Shown here piece after piece: positions 25,496 through 35,168 of a stretch of 64,000 nt of DNA. The notes under the pieces were generated by a model. That model made no database searches, was not told the DNA's origin, and worked only from the letters and a program-made list of their open reading frames with translations. Location: contig NZ_BBJJ01000001.1 of NCBI RefSeq assembly GCF_000739815.1, forward strand, positions 411,023-475,022, given 5' to 3'. The DNA is from Paraburkholderia mimosarum LMG 23256 = NBRC 106338. Its GTDB lineage: Bacteria; Pseudomonadota; Gammaproteobacteria; Burkholderiales; Burkholderiaceae. Made by a program: the position numbers and the translations under genes. The first letter of the stretch is position 1, and each line of letters begins with the position of its first letter.

Positions 25496-26278
25496 TTAGG
25501 CGCCGGACGTTTCCGGGTTTTCGTGCGCCTGCAGCAACGCGCGATACTGGCTCGGCGTGATGCCCACCGTGGCCTTGAATTGCCGCGTGAACGCGCTGTG
25601 ATCGTTATAGCCGCATTGCGTGGCGATGTCGGTGATGCTCAGGTCGCTCGCCAGCAGCATGGAGGCCGCGTCGAGACGCGCTTTGAGCAGCATCTGGCGC
25701 GGCGTGAGGTGAAAGATCTTGTGGAAGTAACGCTCGATCTGCGCCACCGACATGTCGATGAGCTTCGCGAGCTGCGCGAGCTTGACGGGTTGCGCATAGT
25801 TGTCCTGGATGTACTTCGCCGCGACCGCGAGCCGCTGATAGGCGGGATGCGTGCCTTCGGCGGCCTGCAGGTCGCGCGAAATGCCCGCCACGCCCAGCAC
25901 GCGGCCGCGCGCGTCGTGCAGCGGGACTTTCGACGTGAGGCACCAGCCCGGCTGCCGCCCGGGATACAGATGCAGTTCGAGCTGATCGACGAGACTGCTG
26001 TCGAGCCGCACGACGGCCTGATCCTGCGCGGTGTAGCTGTGCCCGAAGCGCGAGGGAAAGACCTGCTCGGCCGTCTTGCCGAGCAGCGCGCGCTTGTCCT
26101 TGAAGCCGCAGCGCGCGGCGAGCGTGGTGTTCGCGATCACATAGCGCGCCTCGTGATCCTTCACGAAGAACACCACGTCGGGCATGGCGTCGAACAGCGG
26201 TTCGAGCATGGCGAAATGCGCGACCATCTGCGCGAACGTGGCGTTTTCGAGGGCGGCGGGCAGGACCAGTTCGGGCAT
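25496..26278 (-). CDS. AraC-family regulator with PAS domain
   Basis: 260 residues. Residues 20-135 form a PAS fold (LEPLFDAMPDVVFFVKDHEA, then ANTTLAARCGF and KVPLHDARGRVLGVAGISRD). Residues 155-250 carry two AraC helix-turn-helix motifs, with the signature ITDIATQCGYNDHSAFTRQF and GITPSQYR. The PAS-AraC arrangement is common in regulators of hydroxyproline and other amino-acid clusters. The gene lies between the deaminase and the oxidoreductase genes, all leftward, so it probably controls this cluster in response to hydroxyproline or a pathway product. Ligand binding in the PAS domain is inferred. Confidence 0.9.
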   Translation of the reverse strand: MPELVLPAALENATFAQMVAHFAMLEPLFDAMPDVVFFVKDHEARYVIANTTLAARCGFKDKRALLGKTAEQVFPSRFGHSYTAQDQAVVRLDSSLVDQLELHLYPGRQPGWCLTSKVPLHDARGRVLGVAGISRDLQAAEGTHPAYQRLAVAAKYIQDNYAQPVKLAQLAKLIDMSVAQIERYFHKIFHLTPRQMLLKARLDAASMLLASDLSITDIATQCGYNDHSAFTRQFKATVGITPSQYRALLQAHENPETSGA

Positions 26279-26368
26279 CGCTTGAGCACAAGGCGGGATC
26301 GAGGAAGACCGCTATTGTGCCGTTTCGCTCGCCCTCGCGCATGCAGTAATCAAAAAGCGCGTGCGGCG

Positions 26369-27637
26369 CTATTCGGCGGATTCCGCCTGCAGCAAGGTGC
26401 CGATGCGAGCGGGCGAGAACGGCGGCCGCTGGCCGTTTTGCGGCCAGCCGAAGCAGAACGCCGCAGCCTCGCCGCAGATCTTGCCCTGGCAGGGGCCCAT
26501 GCCGCAGCGCGTCTGCAGTTTGGCATCGCGCCACGATGCGTGGCCGGCAACATCGCGCCAGGCGACGTCCTCGCAACGGCAGAACACGGTGTCCGGTTGC
26601 GAAAGCGTGCGCAGGGCGGGATTGAGGTCGAAGGCTTCGTGGAGGCGTTCGGCGAACCGGCGGTAGCGTTTGCGTTCGGTGAACAGGCGCTGTGCGCCGG
26701 CGTTGTCGCCGAGCGCGGCGTGGGCCGCAATGCGCCCTTCCACTGCGGCGAGTTCCATGCCGCCCACGCCCGCGCATTCGCCGGCCGCGTAGATCGATTC
26801 AACCGAGGTTTGCTGGAATTCGTTCACGGCGATTGCCGCAGAGCCCGCGCGCGGTTCCAGACCGCAGCCTAGTGCCGCGCCGAGGCCCATATTTGGCACT
26901 AGGCCATAGGCACAGGCGAGGCGGTCGCAGTCGACGAGCGTCTCGTCGCTGCCCCGCCGCACGCGCACCTGCGTCACGCGCGATGCGCCGATGGCCTCGG
27001 TGACGTACGCATCGCACCAGTAAGGCGTGGCGCGCAGATCGAAGCGCATGCGCAGCGCCTGGGCGAGCTTCGCGGGGGTATGGACGAGGCCCGCAGCGAA
27101 GCGACGCACGGCCGGCGGCGGCGCTTGCTCGACGAGCGCGGCGATCGTCGCGCCGTGCTCGCGCGCGGTCGCGGCGGCAGCCCAGAGCAGCGGCCCGCTG
27201 CCCGCGACGACGATGCGCTCGCCACGCACGGGCATGCCGCCCTTGATGAGCGCCTGCAAGCCACCCGCGCCCGTGACGCCCGGCAAGGTCCAGCCGGGAT
27301 AGGGCAGGAAGCGCTCGCGCGCGCCCGAGGCGACGATGAGCTTGCCGTAAGCGAGCATGAGCGCGCCGTCGGCGCCTTCCGCGAGCAGTTGCTGTCCGGG
27401 CAGCGCCTGCACGATGCGCTTGCCGCTCAGCAGCGTGACGTTGGCGCGCGCGGGGAGGGCATCGAGCAACGCGCGCGCGGGGCCGGCGGCGCGATGTTCG
27501 GGGCCCTGACGCCAGATCTGGCCGCCGGGCAGCGCATTGTCATCGACGATACCTATGCTTGCGCCGGCCTGTGCGGCGGTGCGTGCCGCATTCAATCCGG
27601 CCGGGCCTGCACCGATGATCAGGATATCGAACTTCAT
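26369..27637 (-). CDS. FAD/NAD(P)-binding subunit of D-hydroxyproline dehydrogenase (HcnB/OoxA-like)
   Basis: 422 residues. It begins with an FAD Rossmann motif MKFDILIIGAGPAGLNAART. An NAD-type second Rossmann site (RIVVAGSGPLLWAAA) lies in the middle. A C-terminal BFD-like cysteine cluster (FCRCEDV, then QTRCGMGPCQGKICG) would bind a [2Fe-2S] centre. This is the alpha-type subunit of heterotrimeric dye-linked D-amino-acid or opine dehydrogenases, which pass electrons from substrate flavin to the respiratory chain. The gene overlaps the ferredoxin-like subunit gene by four bases (ATGA), confirming the start at 27637 and a tightly coupled operon. Confidence 0.9.
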   Translation of the reverse strand: MKFDILIIGAGPAGLNAARTAAQAGASIGIVDDNALPGGQIWRQGPEHRAAGPARALLDALPARANVTLLSGKRIVQALPGQQLLAEGADGALMLAYGKLIVASGARERFLPYPGWTLPGVTGAGGLQALIKGGMPVRGERIVVAGSGPLLWAAAATAREHGATIAALVEQAPPPAVRRFAAGLVHTPAKLAQALRMRFDLRATPYWCDAYVTEAIGASRVTQVRVRRGSDETLVDCDRLACAYGLVPNMGLGAALGCGLEPRAGSAAIAVNEFQQTSVESIYAAGECAGVGGMELAAVEGRIAAHAALGDNAGAQRLFTERKRYRRFAERLHEAFDLNPALRTLSQPDTVFCRCEDVAWRDVAGHASWRDAKLQTRCGMGPCQGKICGEAAAFCFGWPQNGQRPPFSPARIGTLLQAESAE

Positions 27638-27909
27638 GACGCCGCGTTCCCGGTGATGACATTCATGCCCGTGACGCAGACGGTCTGGCAAGCGAGCCGG
27701 TGCGGCACGCCGTCGATGGTGACCCGGCACTCCTGGCAAATACCCATGCCGCACAACGGCCCGCGCAGCGCGCCGCTCACCGAACGCCGCGTGACGAGCG
27801 CCGCCTGCCCCGCATTCGCCGCGATGGCAATGGCCGCGGCCACCGAACTGCCTGGCGCGACGCCCACGTTGCGCCCATCGACCGTCAACGTCGTCGTGGC
27901 TTCAGACAT
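27634..27909 (-). CDS. [2Fe-2S]-binding subunit of D-hydroxyproline dehydrogenase (HcnA-like)
   Basis: 91 residues with a single Fer2_4 domain. The ligand pattern is LCGMGICQEC followed by the fourth cysteine in RLACQT; the upstream loop cysteine of plant-type ferredoxins is absent, as normal for this family. It is the small gamma-type subunit linking the two flavoprotein subunits. It overlaps the gene before by eight bases and the gene after by four, so all three subunits are translated as a unit. The start at [12 protein letters not shown] is preferred to the longer frame. Confidence 0.9.
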   Translation of the reverse strand: MSEATTTLTVDGRNVGVAPGSSVAAAIAIAANAGQAALVTRRSVSGALRGPLCGMGICQECRVTIDGVPHRLACQTVCVTGMNVITGNAAS

Positions 27910-29062
27910 GCACGGTCCCCTCGACAGCAAAGCGGGCGGGAAGATACGGCGTCGCGTCGATGTCGGCGCCGCGGCCGAGCATTTGCGCCGCGATCAGCTT
28001 TGCCGTGCCGAGCGCCGTGGTCACGCCCAGGCCTTCGTGCCCGGTGGCGAGCCACGTGGACGGATGGCCGTCGTCGGCGGCGAACGGTTCGGCAGGGCCG
28101 ATCAGTGGCATGCCGTCGCTCGACGCGGGACGAAAGCCCGTCCATGCGCGAATCGCATTGAGCGCCGGCAATTGCGGCAGGTAGTCGGCGGCGCGCCGCA
28201 GCATGCGCGCGAGAATCGCGGGCTCGACAGCGGGGTCCGCGCTGTCGAACTGGCGCGACGAGCCGATCAGCAACTGGCCCGTCGGCCGCGGCTGCACGTT
28301 GAACGCGACCGAAGTGCCGCACGCGTTGTGCGCGCTCTTGATGTAGCCGAGTTCGAGAATCTGATGGCGGATCGTGCCGGGGTAGCGGTCGGTGATGAGC
28401 AGATGCCCCTTCTTGGCCCGCAGCGGCAGACGCGGCATCAGGTCGAGCGCCTGCAGGCCGTTGGCGACCAGCACCGCGCCCGCGCCGAGCACTTCGCCGT
28501 TGGCGAGATGCACGCCAGCGCGGTCGATGCGTGCGACCTGCGTTTGCGTCCGGCACGTAATGCGGCCGCTAACCGGTTGTTCGAGCAGCCATGCCGATAC
28601 GGCGGGCGCATAGACCACGGCGTCGTCGTCGACGATCATGCCGCCCACGAGGCCGTTGCGCAGGCCGGGTTCCGCTTCGCGCAACTGGCGCGCGTCCAGC
28701 ATGGAGCACGCCACGCCCTGACGTTGGAGCGCTTGCTGGCGCGTTTGCGCGAGCGCCAGTTCCTCTTCGTCCGCGGCAACCCACAGCGTGCCGCAACGCA
28801 CGAACGCGTGGCGCGCGTCGAGCCGCGGTGCGAGCGCGTGCCACAGCGCGAGCGACCACGCGCTCAGCGCGAATTCGGCGGGCGTGTCGTCCATGACGAC
28901 GAGGTGGCCCATGCCGGCAGCCGTCACGCCGCCGCCGACGCCCGCGCGCTCGATGACGAGCACGTTCAGCCCTTGCGCCGCGAGTTCGTGCGCGCATGCC
29001 GCGCCCACGATGCCCGCGCCGATCACGATCACATCGGGACGATCGTTCGAACCTTGCGTCAC
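27902..29062 (-). CDS. FAD-dependent D-hydroxyproline dehydrogenase catalytic subunit (HcnC/LhpB-like)
   Basis: 386 residues of the DAO family. The FAD site [20 protein letters not shown] is at the N-terminus, followed by the acidic [15 protein letters not shown] segment. The C-terminus has the closing motif [19 protein letters not shown]. It oxidises the D-amino acid produced by the epimerase; with the neighbouring FeS and FAD subunits this makes the membrane-linked dehydrogenase. A GTG start at 29062 overlaps the epimerase stop (GTGA), which fixes the start. A much longer frame running through the epimerase gene is an artefact. Confidence 0.9.
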   Translation of the reverse strand: MTQGSNDRPDVIVIGAGIVGAACAHELAAQGLNVLVIERAGVGGGVTAAGMGHLVVMDDTPAEFALSAWSLALWHALAPRLDARHAFVRCGTLWVAADEEELALAQTRQQALQRQGVACSMLDARQLREAEPGLRNGLVGGMIVDDDAVVYAPAVSAWLLEQPVSGRITCRTQTQVARIDRAGVHLANGEVLGAGAVLVANGLQALDLMPRLPLRAKKGHLLITDRYPGTIRHQILELGYIKSAHNACGTSVAFNVQPRPTGQLLIGSSRQFDSADPAVEPAILARMLRRAADYLPQLPALNAIRAWTGFRPASSDGMPLIGPAEPFAADDGHPSTWLATGHEGLGVTTALGTAKLIAAQMLGRGADIDATPYLPARFAVEGTVHV

Positions 29063-30009
29063 GTGCGAATGCCCCAGGCGAACGGATCGTCGTCGGAGAA
29101 AATCAGTTTGGACTCCGCGCTGATATGCGCGCTGCCGCGTATGCTCGGGCGCACGTATCCGGCGGGCAGCTCGGGCGCGGTCTCGTAGCTCGCCTCGAAC
29201 ACGCTGCCGATGATGCTTTCCTGGCGCCATAGGGCGCCGGGCGCGAGCATGCCGTCCGCGGCGAGGCACGCTACCTTCGCGCTCGTGCCGGTGCCGCACG
29301 GCGAACGGTCGTAGGCCTTGCCGGGGCACAGCACGAAATTGCGGCTGTCCACGCCCGCTTTGCCCGAATGCGCGAAGAGTTCGATATGGTCGATCAGCGC
29401 GCCATCGGCACCGGTAATGCCGTTCGCCTCGATTGCCTGGCGCATGGCCCAGGTCGCCTCGGTGAGCGCTTCGACGTTGTTCGCCTCGAGCGTCAGGTTG
29501 TGATCGGCGACGAGAAAGAACCAGTTGCCGCCCCAGGCGATGTCGCCATGCACGCGGCCGTAGCCGGGCACGTCGAGCGGCACCGCCTGGCGGTAGCGGT
29601 ATGCGGGGACGTTGCGCACGGTGACCGTGCCGTCGCCGTGCAGCTCGGCTTCGACGTTGCCCACCGGCGTTTCGATGCGATGCACGCCCGGCGCGATGCG
29701 CCCGAGATACGCGAGCGAAGCGACGAGACCGATGGTGCCGTGCCCGCACATGCCGAGCAAGCCGACGTTGTTGAAGAAGATCACGCCGGCGGAGCAGGAC
29801 GGATCGTGGGGCTCGCAGAGCAGCGCGCCGACCATGACGTCCGAGCCGCGCGGCTCGTTGACGATGCCCGCGCGCATGTTGTCGAAGTCGCGCCGGAAAA
29901 CGGCCGCGCGCTGGGCGAGCGGGCCGTGGCCCAGTTCGGGGCCGCCTGCGATCACGAGGCGGGTGGGTTCGCCGCCCGTATGGGAATCGATGACAGTCAG
30001 GGTTTTCAT
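29059..30009 (-). CDS. lhpA: 4-hydroxyproline 2-epimerase (proline racemase family)
   Basis: 316 residues, the normal length. Both catalytic cysteines are present: Cys88 in GMCGHGTIG and Cys238 in [10 protein letters not shown], so it is a racemase/epimerase and not the Thr/Ser-substituted dehydratase. The N-terminal [13 protein letters not shown] is the family signature. It converts trans-4-hydroxy-L-proline to cis-4-hydroxy-D-proline, the substrate of the next enzyme in the operon. The ATG at 30009 is chosen over an upstream ATG because [13 protein letters not shown] is the standard family start. It is the first gene of the dehydrogenase operon. Confidence 0.93.
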   Translation of the reverse strand: MKTLTVIDSHTGGEPTRLVIAGGPELGHGPLAQRAAVFRRDFDNMRAGIVNEPRGSDVMVGALLCEPHDPSCSAGVIFFNNVGLLGMCGHGTIGLVASLAYLGRIAPGVHRIETPVGNVEAELHGDGTVTVRNVPAYRYRQAVPLDVPGYGRVHGDIAWGGNWFFLVADHNLTLEANNVEALTEATWAMRQAIEANGITGADGALIDHIELFAHSGKAGVDSRNFVLCPGKAYDRSPCGTGTSAKVACLAADGMLAPGALWRQESIIGSVFEASYETAPELPAGYVRPSIRGSAHISAESKLIFSDDDPFAWGIRT

Positions 30010-30136
30010 GCGGACAATCGTAGGCCGCGCGATTTTGGCCGTCTTGCTCGAACGGCCCGTATGCGGTGACGATTTCTGCATAGTGCGCCGCGCGCGAAGG
30101 CGCAGCGGTGAGGGTGGACCCTGGCGCGCTGGGCGT

Positions 30137-30865
30137 TCAGTTCTCAGCGAGCGCCAATTGCTCCAGTTGACGCACCACTTCGGCGCGCAGTCGCGGCGGC
30201 ATGTTCTGGTAGCCGAGCAGGTCGGAGATCCACAGGCCGTCTGCCGCGAGACGGCAGATCATCAGGCGTGCTGCGGCTTCTAGCGGCAGGGGATCGGGGC
30301 GCGTCCACTTGCGCATGGGGGTGGCGTAGCGCTCGCGGATCGCTGTGTCGGTCATCATCGCGGCGACCAGCACCCGCAGCACGTTGGTGCTGGCGGCCGG
30401 GTTCGCCTCGTCGATGGTCGTGTGCAGGTAGGCGCGCGCGGCGGCGCCATGCTTCGCCATGCCTTGCGCCACGCCTTCTTCGATGCGCGCGTGCATCTGC
30501 TGCTCGAAGCGCTCCATCGTCTGCTCGAACAGCGCATCGAGCAGGCCCTGCTTGTTGGCGAAGTGATATTGCAGCGCGCCCTTGGTGACGCCCGCGCGTT
30601 CGGCCACGGCGTCCAGCGTCACGGCGGGCACGCCTTGATCGGTCGCGATATCGGAGGCCGCCTGCAGCAACTGCGCACGCACCTGGATTGGGGCTTTCTT
30701 GCGGCGCGTTCCGGCGGCGGGTGCGCCGTTATCGCGTGGGGAAGGGGGCTGCGAGGTCGAAGACGCCGAACTGGCAAGCGCGGCCACCGCGTCAGCCGCC
30801 TTGGCGCCGCGCCTTGTCGCGCGCGCCGGCGCCTTGACGGAGGAGTCTTTCATGTCGGGAATCAT
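30137..30865 (-). CDS. TetR-family transcriptional regulator
   Basis: 242 residues. A poorly conserved 55-residue Ala/Ser/Lys-rich leader precedes the TetR helix-turn-helix ([20 protein letters not shown], then [20 protein letters not shown]). The C-terminal ligand domain contains [21 protein letters not shown] 30865 and ATG 30853 are both possible. It is divergent from the squalene-hopene cyclase gene, with only 53 bases between the starts and palindromic operator sequences inside, so it very probably controls that gene and itself. The inducing ligand is unknown. Confidence 0.92.
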   Translation of the reverse strand: MIPDMKDSSVKAPARATRRGAKAADAVAALASSASSTSQPPSPRDNGAPAAGTRRKKAPIQVRAQLLQAASDIATDQGVPAVTLDAVAERAGVTKGALQYHFANKQGLLDALFEQTMERFEQQMHARIEEGVAQGMAKHGAAARAYLHTTIDEANPAASTNVLRVLVAAMMTDTAIRERYATPMRKWTRPDPLPLEAAARLMICRLAADGLWISDLLGYQNMPPRLRAEVVRQLEQLALAEN

Positions 30866-30912
30866 ACCATTGCGAGGCTCTGCGGCTAAACATTCCGTAC
30901 GGATGGTATGAT
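30861..30912. promoter_or_regulatory. Divergent operator between tetR and shc
   Basis: ATCATACCAT at 30861-30870 and ATGGTATGAT at 30903-30912 form perfect 10-base inverted arms around the start-to-start gap. Between them, CATTCCGTACGGATG (30891-30905) contains the 8-base palindrome CCGTACGG. This is typical TetR operator structure, and one arm overlaps the TetR start codon. Confidence 0.7.
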
Positions 30913-30918
30913 TCGCCG

Positions 30919-32955
30919 ATGAAAAAATTCGCCCCGCCTTTTTCCGCTTCCCCGGCCGCCATGGCGGCGCTCGACGCCTCGATCATCCGCGGCCGCGAAG
31001 CGCTCGTCCGGCTCCAGGACGCCGATGGAAGCTGGTGCTTCGAGCTCGAATCGGACGCCACGATCACCGCCGAATACATCCTCATGATGCATTTCATGGG
31101 CAAGATCGACACCGTGCGCCAGGAGAAGATGGCGCGTTATCTGCGCGCCATTCAGCGTTTGCAGACGCACGGCGCGTGGGACCTGTACGTGGACGGCGCG
31201 CCCGATGTCTCGTGCAGCGTGAAGGCCTATTTCGCGCTGAAGGCGGCGGGCGACGCAGCCGACGCGCCGCACATGGTGCGCGCACGCGAGACCATCCTGA
31301 AGCTCGGCGGGGCGGCGAAGTCGAACGTGTTCACGCGCATCCTGCTCGCCACCTTCGGCCAGGTGCCGTGGCGCGCCACGCCGTTCATGCCGATCGAATT
31401 CGTGCTGTTCCCGAAGTGGGTGCCCATTTCGATGTACAAGGTCGCTTACTGGGCGCGCACGACGATGGTGCCGCTGCTCTCGCTTTGCTCGCTGAAGGCG
31501 CGTGCGGCCAACCCGCATGACGTATCCATCGCCGAACTGTTCGTCACCCCAGCGGAAGAGGAACGGGAATACTTCCCGCGCGGCAAGGGCATTCGCCGGT
31601 TGTTTCTCGCGCTGGACCGCGCGGTGCGCCATATCGAGCCGCTGCTGCCGCGCGCGCTGCGCCAGCGCGCCATGAAGCGCGCGGAAGCCTGGTGTGCGGA
31701 GCGCATGAATGGCGAGGACGGCATGGGCGGCATTTTCCCGCCCATCGTCTACAGCTACCAGATGATGCAGGTGCTTGGGTATCCTGAGGATCATCCGCTG
31801 CGCCGCGATTGCGAGAATGCGCTGGAGAAGCTGCTCGTCGAACGCGCGGACGGCAGTGTTTACTGCCAGCCGTGTCTCTCGCCGGTTTGGGACACCGCAT
31901 GGAGCACCATGGCGCTCGAACAGGCGCGCACGGTCGCGCCCGCCGATCCGGCGGCGGTTGCCATCACCGATCGGGAACTGCAGCAGCGCATCGCGCGCGC
32001 GTACGACTGGCTCGCCGAGCGCCAGGTGGACGACGTGCGCGGCGACTGGATCGAGAATGCGCAGCCCGACACCCCGGTGGGCGGCTGGGCGTTTCAGTAC
32101 GAGAACCCCTACTATCCCGACATCGATGACACGGCGGTCGTGGCGGCCATGCTGCATCGGCGCGGGCGCGGACAAGCGCGCACGACGGGCGTGGATCCTT
32201 ACGCCGCTCGCGTGGCGCGGGCGCTCGACTGGATGCGCGGCCTGCAATCGCGCAACGGCGGCTTCGCCGCCTTCGATGCCGACTGCGATCGCCTCTATCT
32301 GAACGCGATTCCCTTCGCCGATCACGGCGCGCTGCTCGACCCGCCGACCGAGGACGTAACGGGCCGCGTGCTGCTGTGCTTCGGCGTGACGGGCCGTGCC
32401 GAGGACAAGGCGGCGCTCGCGCGCGCCATCGAGTACGTGAAGGCGACGCAGCAACCCGACGGCAGCTGGTGGGGCCGCTGGGGCACCAACTACATTTACG
32501 GCACGTGGAGCGTATTGGCGGGTCTCGCGCTCGCGGGCGAGGATCCGCGCCAACCGTATATCGCCCGTGCGCTCGCGTGGCTGCGCGGACGCCAGCATGC
32601 GGATGGTGGCTGGGGCGAGACCAACGACAGCTATATCGATGAGCGCCTTGCCGGCACCAATGGCGGCGAGAGTGCCTCCAATTTCACCGCGTGGGCGCTG
32701 CTCGCGCAGATGGCGTTCGGTGACTGGGAATCCGAATCCGTGCGGCGCGGCGTGGCGTATCTGCTATCCGTGCAGCAGGACGATGGCTTCTGGTGGCATC
32801 GCTCGCACAATGCGCCGGGCTTCCCGCGTATCTACTACCTCAAGTATCACGGCTATACGGCGTATTTTCCGCTGTGGGCATTGGCACGCTATCGGCGGCT
32901 TGCGTCCGGTGCGGTCGCGGTGCGGGAGCGGCAGGAGGCGGCTCTCGCAGTCTGA
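30919..32955 (+). CDS. shc: Squalene-hopene cyclase
   Basis: 678 residues, full length. The catalytic DXDD motif is D401-I-D-D404 (PDIDDTAV). Several QW repeats are visible, for example QQPDGSWWGRWGTNYIYGTW, QHADGGWGETNDSY and QQDDGFWWHRSH, together with an N-terminal DADGSWCFELESDATITAEY. The enzyme is a monotopic inner-membrane cyclase that folds squalene into hopene/hopanol, the first step of hopanoid synthesis; hopanoids stiffen the outer membrane and raise tolerance to acid and polymyxin. No squalene synthesis genes accompany it. The start is ATGAAAAAATTC, six bases after the operator. A strong terminator follows. Confidence 0.97.
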   Translation: MKKFAPPFSASPAAMAALDASIIRGREALVRLQDADGSWCFELESDATITAEYILMMHFMGKIDTVRQEKMARYLRAIQRLQTHGAWDLYVDGAPDVSCSVKAYFALKAAGDAADAPHMVRARETILKLGGAAKSNVFTRILLATFGQVPWRATPFMPIEFVLFPKWVPISMYKVAYWARTTMVPLLSLCSLKARAANPHDVSIAELFVTPAEEEREYFPRGKGIRRLFLALDRAVRHIEPLLPRALRQRAMKRAEAWCAERMNGEDGMGGIFPPIVYSYQMMQVLGYPEDHPLRRDCENALEKLLVERADGSVYCQPCLSPVWDTAWSTMALEQARTVAPADPAAVAITDRELQQRIARAYDWLAERQVDDVRGDWIENAQPDTPVGGWAFQYENPYYPDIDDTAVVAAMLHRRGRGQARTTGVDPYAARVARALDWMRGLQSRNGGFAAFDADCDRLYLNAIPFADHGALLDPPTEDVTGRVLLCFGVTGRAEDKAALARAIEYVKATQQPDGSWWGRWGTNYIYGTWSVLAGLALAGEDPRQPYIARALAWLRGRQHADGGWGETNDSYIDERLAGTNGGESASNFTAWALLAQMAFGDWESESVRRGVAYLLSVQQDDGFWWHRSHNAPGFPRIYYLKYHGYTAYFPLWALARYRRLASGAVAVRERQEAALAV

Positions 32956-32962
32956 ACGCGAC

Positions 32963-32989
32963 GCGGGGCGCAAGCGCCCCGCATTTTTT
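32963..32989. terminator. Terminator between shc and the convergent phosphatase gene
   Basis: GCGGGGCG (32963-32970) pairs with CGCCCCGC (32975-32982) over a CAAG loop and is followed by ATTTTTT, a standard Rho-independent terminator for shc. Confidence 0.9.
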
Positions 32990-32990
32990 C

Positions 32991-34670
32991 TTAGCGCGCC
33001 TTCGACAGCGTAATCGTTTCGAACAACTCATAATTCCCGGTCGGCGTATGATCGGCGCCGGGTGCGTGATAGTAGTTCAAGGTGATCGTGGTGTTGCCGC
33101 CGTGCGCGCCTGGGTCGACGTCGAACACCGCGATGCCATAGCCCGTGCCCGTATCGCGCTGCGCCGACCAGATCGCGTCTTCGCGCGCATCCGCCGTCGG
33201 CCGCGCGTACGTGCCCGGCGTTGCGCCCGCCACCGGGTGATTGGGCTTCGTGAACACCTGCGCTTGCGGATTGCCGTTGCCGACATTCACGCCGTAAACG
33301 TCGAGCGGTGCGCTCGTGCCGCCGCCGCCGAGGATCAGGTGGATCGTGCCGTGGCTCGTGTCGAACGTGTTGCCCGGACCTTGCGCGTGCGAAACAGGGC
33401 GCGGCTGGAGCGTATCCACCGTTGCACCGGTCTTCGCGTCGACGCCCGCATGATGATTGCAGCCGCGCACGGGGTAGCTGCGCTCGTAATCGTGATCGTG
33501 GCCGCACACCACGAGATCCACGCCGTAACGGTCGAACAGAGGCAGCCATGCCTCGCGTATGCCCTTGTCCGATCCATTGCCCGTCTTCGACGAACTGAGC
33601 GCGTCCTGGTGCATCTGCACCACGATCCAGTCGATGTCGTCGTCGTGCCTCGCCCGCTTGAGCGTCGTTTCGAGCCAGCGGGTCTGCTCGCCGTTGCTGT
33701 ACCCGCGCACGTAGAACGACGTGCCCGGCGGGATCGGCGCATTGCCCGTGCTGGCCGCGGGCGTGAGCGGTTTGGGGCCAGCCACGAAGGCGGCGGCGTC
33801 CTGGTAGACCACGTCGTCGGCGTCGAGCGAGACGAACAGCACGTTGCTCACGCGGAAGCTGTACCAGCGCCCTGGAAACGGCGTGCCGTTGTCGGGCAGC
33901 GTGTAGCGCGTGAGATACGAGTTCAGGCCTTGTGCGCCGTTGTAGAACTCGATCTCGTGATTGCCGGGGCACGGCATCCAGGGACGGTTCGCCGCCGAAC
34001 TCTGATTGTTGTTGCCGAAGTCGCGCCACACGTCGGTCTGGTGCGCGGGATTCAGGTTCGCGTAGCAGAGGTCGCCATTCAACAGATGAAAGAGCGGCTG
34101 GAAGCGCTCGACGGCTTCCACGGCAAAGCGGCTTTGCGGCGACGAAAGCACCCAGCCCGTATTCGGAGTGGCGAGGTCGCCGTAGCTCGTGAAGCGGAAC
34201 GGCGCACGAGCGCGCGGCGCCGTGGAGAAACTCGAACTAAAGGGGCTGCCGGCGCGGCTGTCGTTATCGGCGGTGACTTCGTAGCGGTAGGTCGTGGCCG
34301 GGTCCAGCCCGCGCAACCGCGCGTGATACGTGAAAACGACGGCGCCCGTGAGCCCGTCCGTATAGGTGCGCTGAACGGCGTGCACGGTCTCGCGCTTGCC
34401 GCGATCGGCGCTCCAGGTCACGCGGGGGTTCGTGGAAGACCCGAGCGAGGCCCAGGACACGACGACTTCGCGAGTCGGGTCTTCGCCCCATGTGAGGTGG
34501 ATCTGCTCGGGCGTGCCGTCGGGTGCGGCGGCATCGGCCTTCGCGCTGCCCGCAAAGGCGCTGGCCGCGCTCGCGAAGCCCGACGCGCCGGCAAGCTTGA
34601 GGAAGCCGCGACGCGAGACGCCGGCGCCGCTTTCGGTGGGTGCATTCTCGGGGATGTCTTTTTGGGTCAT
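32991..34670 (-). CDS. Tat-exported metallophosphoesterase (purple acid phosphatase-like)
   Basis: 559 residues. A twin-arginine signal (SRRGFLKLAGASGFASAASA) at residues 20-45 directs folded export. A fibronectin-III-like N-terminal domain of purple acid phosphatases follows (HLTWGEDPTREVVVSWASLG, then LRGLDPATTYRYEV). The calcineurin-like metal site is visible as GDLCYANLN, PCPGNHEIE, an MHQDAL histidine and the GHDHDYERSYP motif. The first metal-binding Asp motif appears as YGDLATPN. The enzyme probably releases phosphate from esters in the periplasm. ATG 34670 with an AGGCGAG site upstream is the start; the longer frame is not supported. It is monocistronic and convergent to shc. Confidence 0.9.
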   Translation of the reverse strand: MTQKDIPENAPTESGAGVSRRGFLKLAGASGFASAASAFAGSAKADAAAPDGTPEQIHLTWGEDPTREVVVSWASLGSSTNPRVTWSADRGKRETVHAVQRTYTDGLTGAVVFTYHARLRGLDPATTYRYEVTADNDSRAGSPFSSSFSTAPRARAPFRFTSYGDLATPNTGWVLSSPQSRFAVEAVERFQPLFHLLNGDLCYANLNPAHQTDVWRDFGNNNQSSAANRPWMPCPGNHEIEFYNGAQGLNSYLTRYTLPDNGTPFPGRWYSFRVSNVLFVSLDADDVVYQDAAAFVAGPKPLTPAASTGNAPIPPGTSFYVRGYSNGEQTRWLETTLKRARHDDDIDWIVVQMHQDALSSSKTGNGSDKGIREAWLPLFDRYGVDLVVCGHDHDYERSYPVRGCNHHAGVDAKTGATVDTLQPRPVSHAQGPGNTFDTSHGTIHLILGGGGTSAPLDVYGVNVGNGNPQAQVFTKPNHPVAGATPGTYARPTADAREDAIWSAQRDTGTGYGIAVFDVDPGAHGGNTTITLNYYHAPGADHTPTGNYELFETITLSKAR

Positions 34671-34952
34671 GTCGTCTCGCCTCGCGGGCAGAGGAACGAA
34701 GCCAGCGCTCGCGTACTCCATGACTGACGCGCGCGAACGCAGGCATCGCAGGGTGGGTGTAGACCCAACGATGGCGCGCTCGCATGACCTGAAGATGACA
34801 TTCCGGCGTTTGCTGTGCAGCGGCGTGTGAAGCATGGGCCTGGAAGGCGCACGGCCCGCATGTCGCATACTCGCTTCCCGCTTCGGCGGTTAAGTTGAAA
34901 AGGCAACTATATAGAGCCCCCCGGCGCGCAACCCCATGACCTGCGTGGCGCG

Positions 34953-35168
34953 TCAAGCCGCCGCGAGTTTGACGTCCGATGACTTGACGGTTGCGACGAC
35001 CGCGGACCCCGCTTTCAAGCCGATCAAGTCCAGTAGTTCCGTTTCGACGACGGATGTGAAGAGGCCTGCCGCAGTGACGACATCGACTTCGGAATGGACC
35101 GCGCCTCTGATGATCGAGACGATTCGCCCTTGCAACTGATTGCGAATGCGAGTTGTTCGGATATCCAT
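34953..35168 (-). CDS. Molbindin, TOBE-domain molybdate/molybdopterin-binding protein
   Basis: 71 residues consisting of one TOBE (Mop) domain: IRNQLQGRIVSIIRGAVHSE, then VVTAAGLFTSVVETELLDLI and GLKAGSAVVATVKSSDVKLA. Such molbindins bind molybdate oligomers in the cytoplasm for storage or homeostasis. It is divergent from the molybdoenzyme operon at 35411, a sensible context. The ATG at 35168 begins MDIRTTRIRNQ, the usual family start. A longer open frame upstream is composed of non-coding promoter sequence. It lacks the ABC or ModE parts of larger TOBE proteins. Confidence 0.88.
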   Translation of the reverse strand: MDIRTTRIRNQLQGRIVSIIRGAVHSEVDVVTAAGLFTSVVETELLDLIGLKAGSAVVATVKSSDVKLAAA

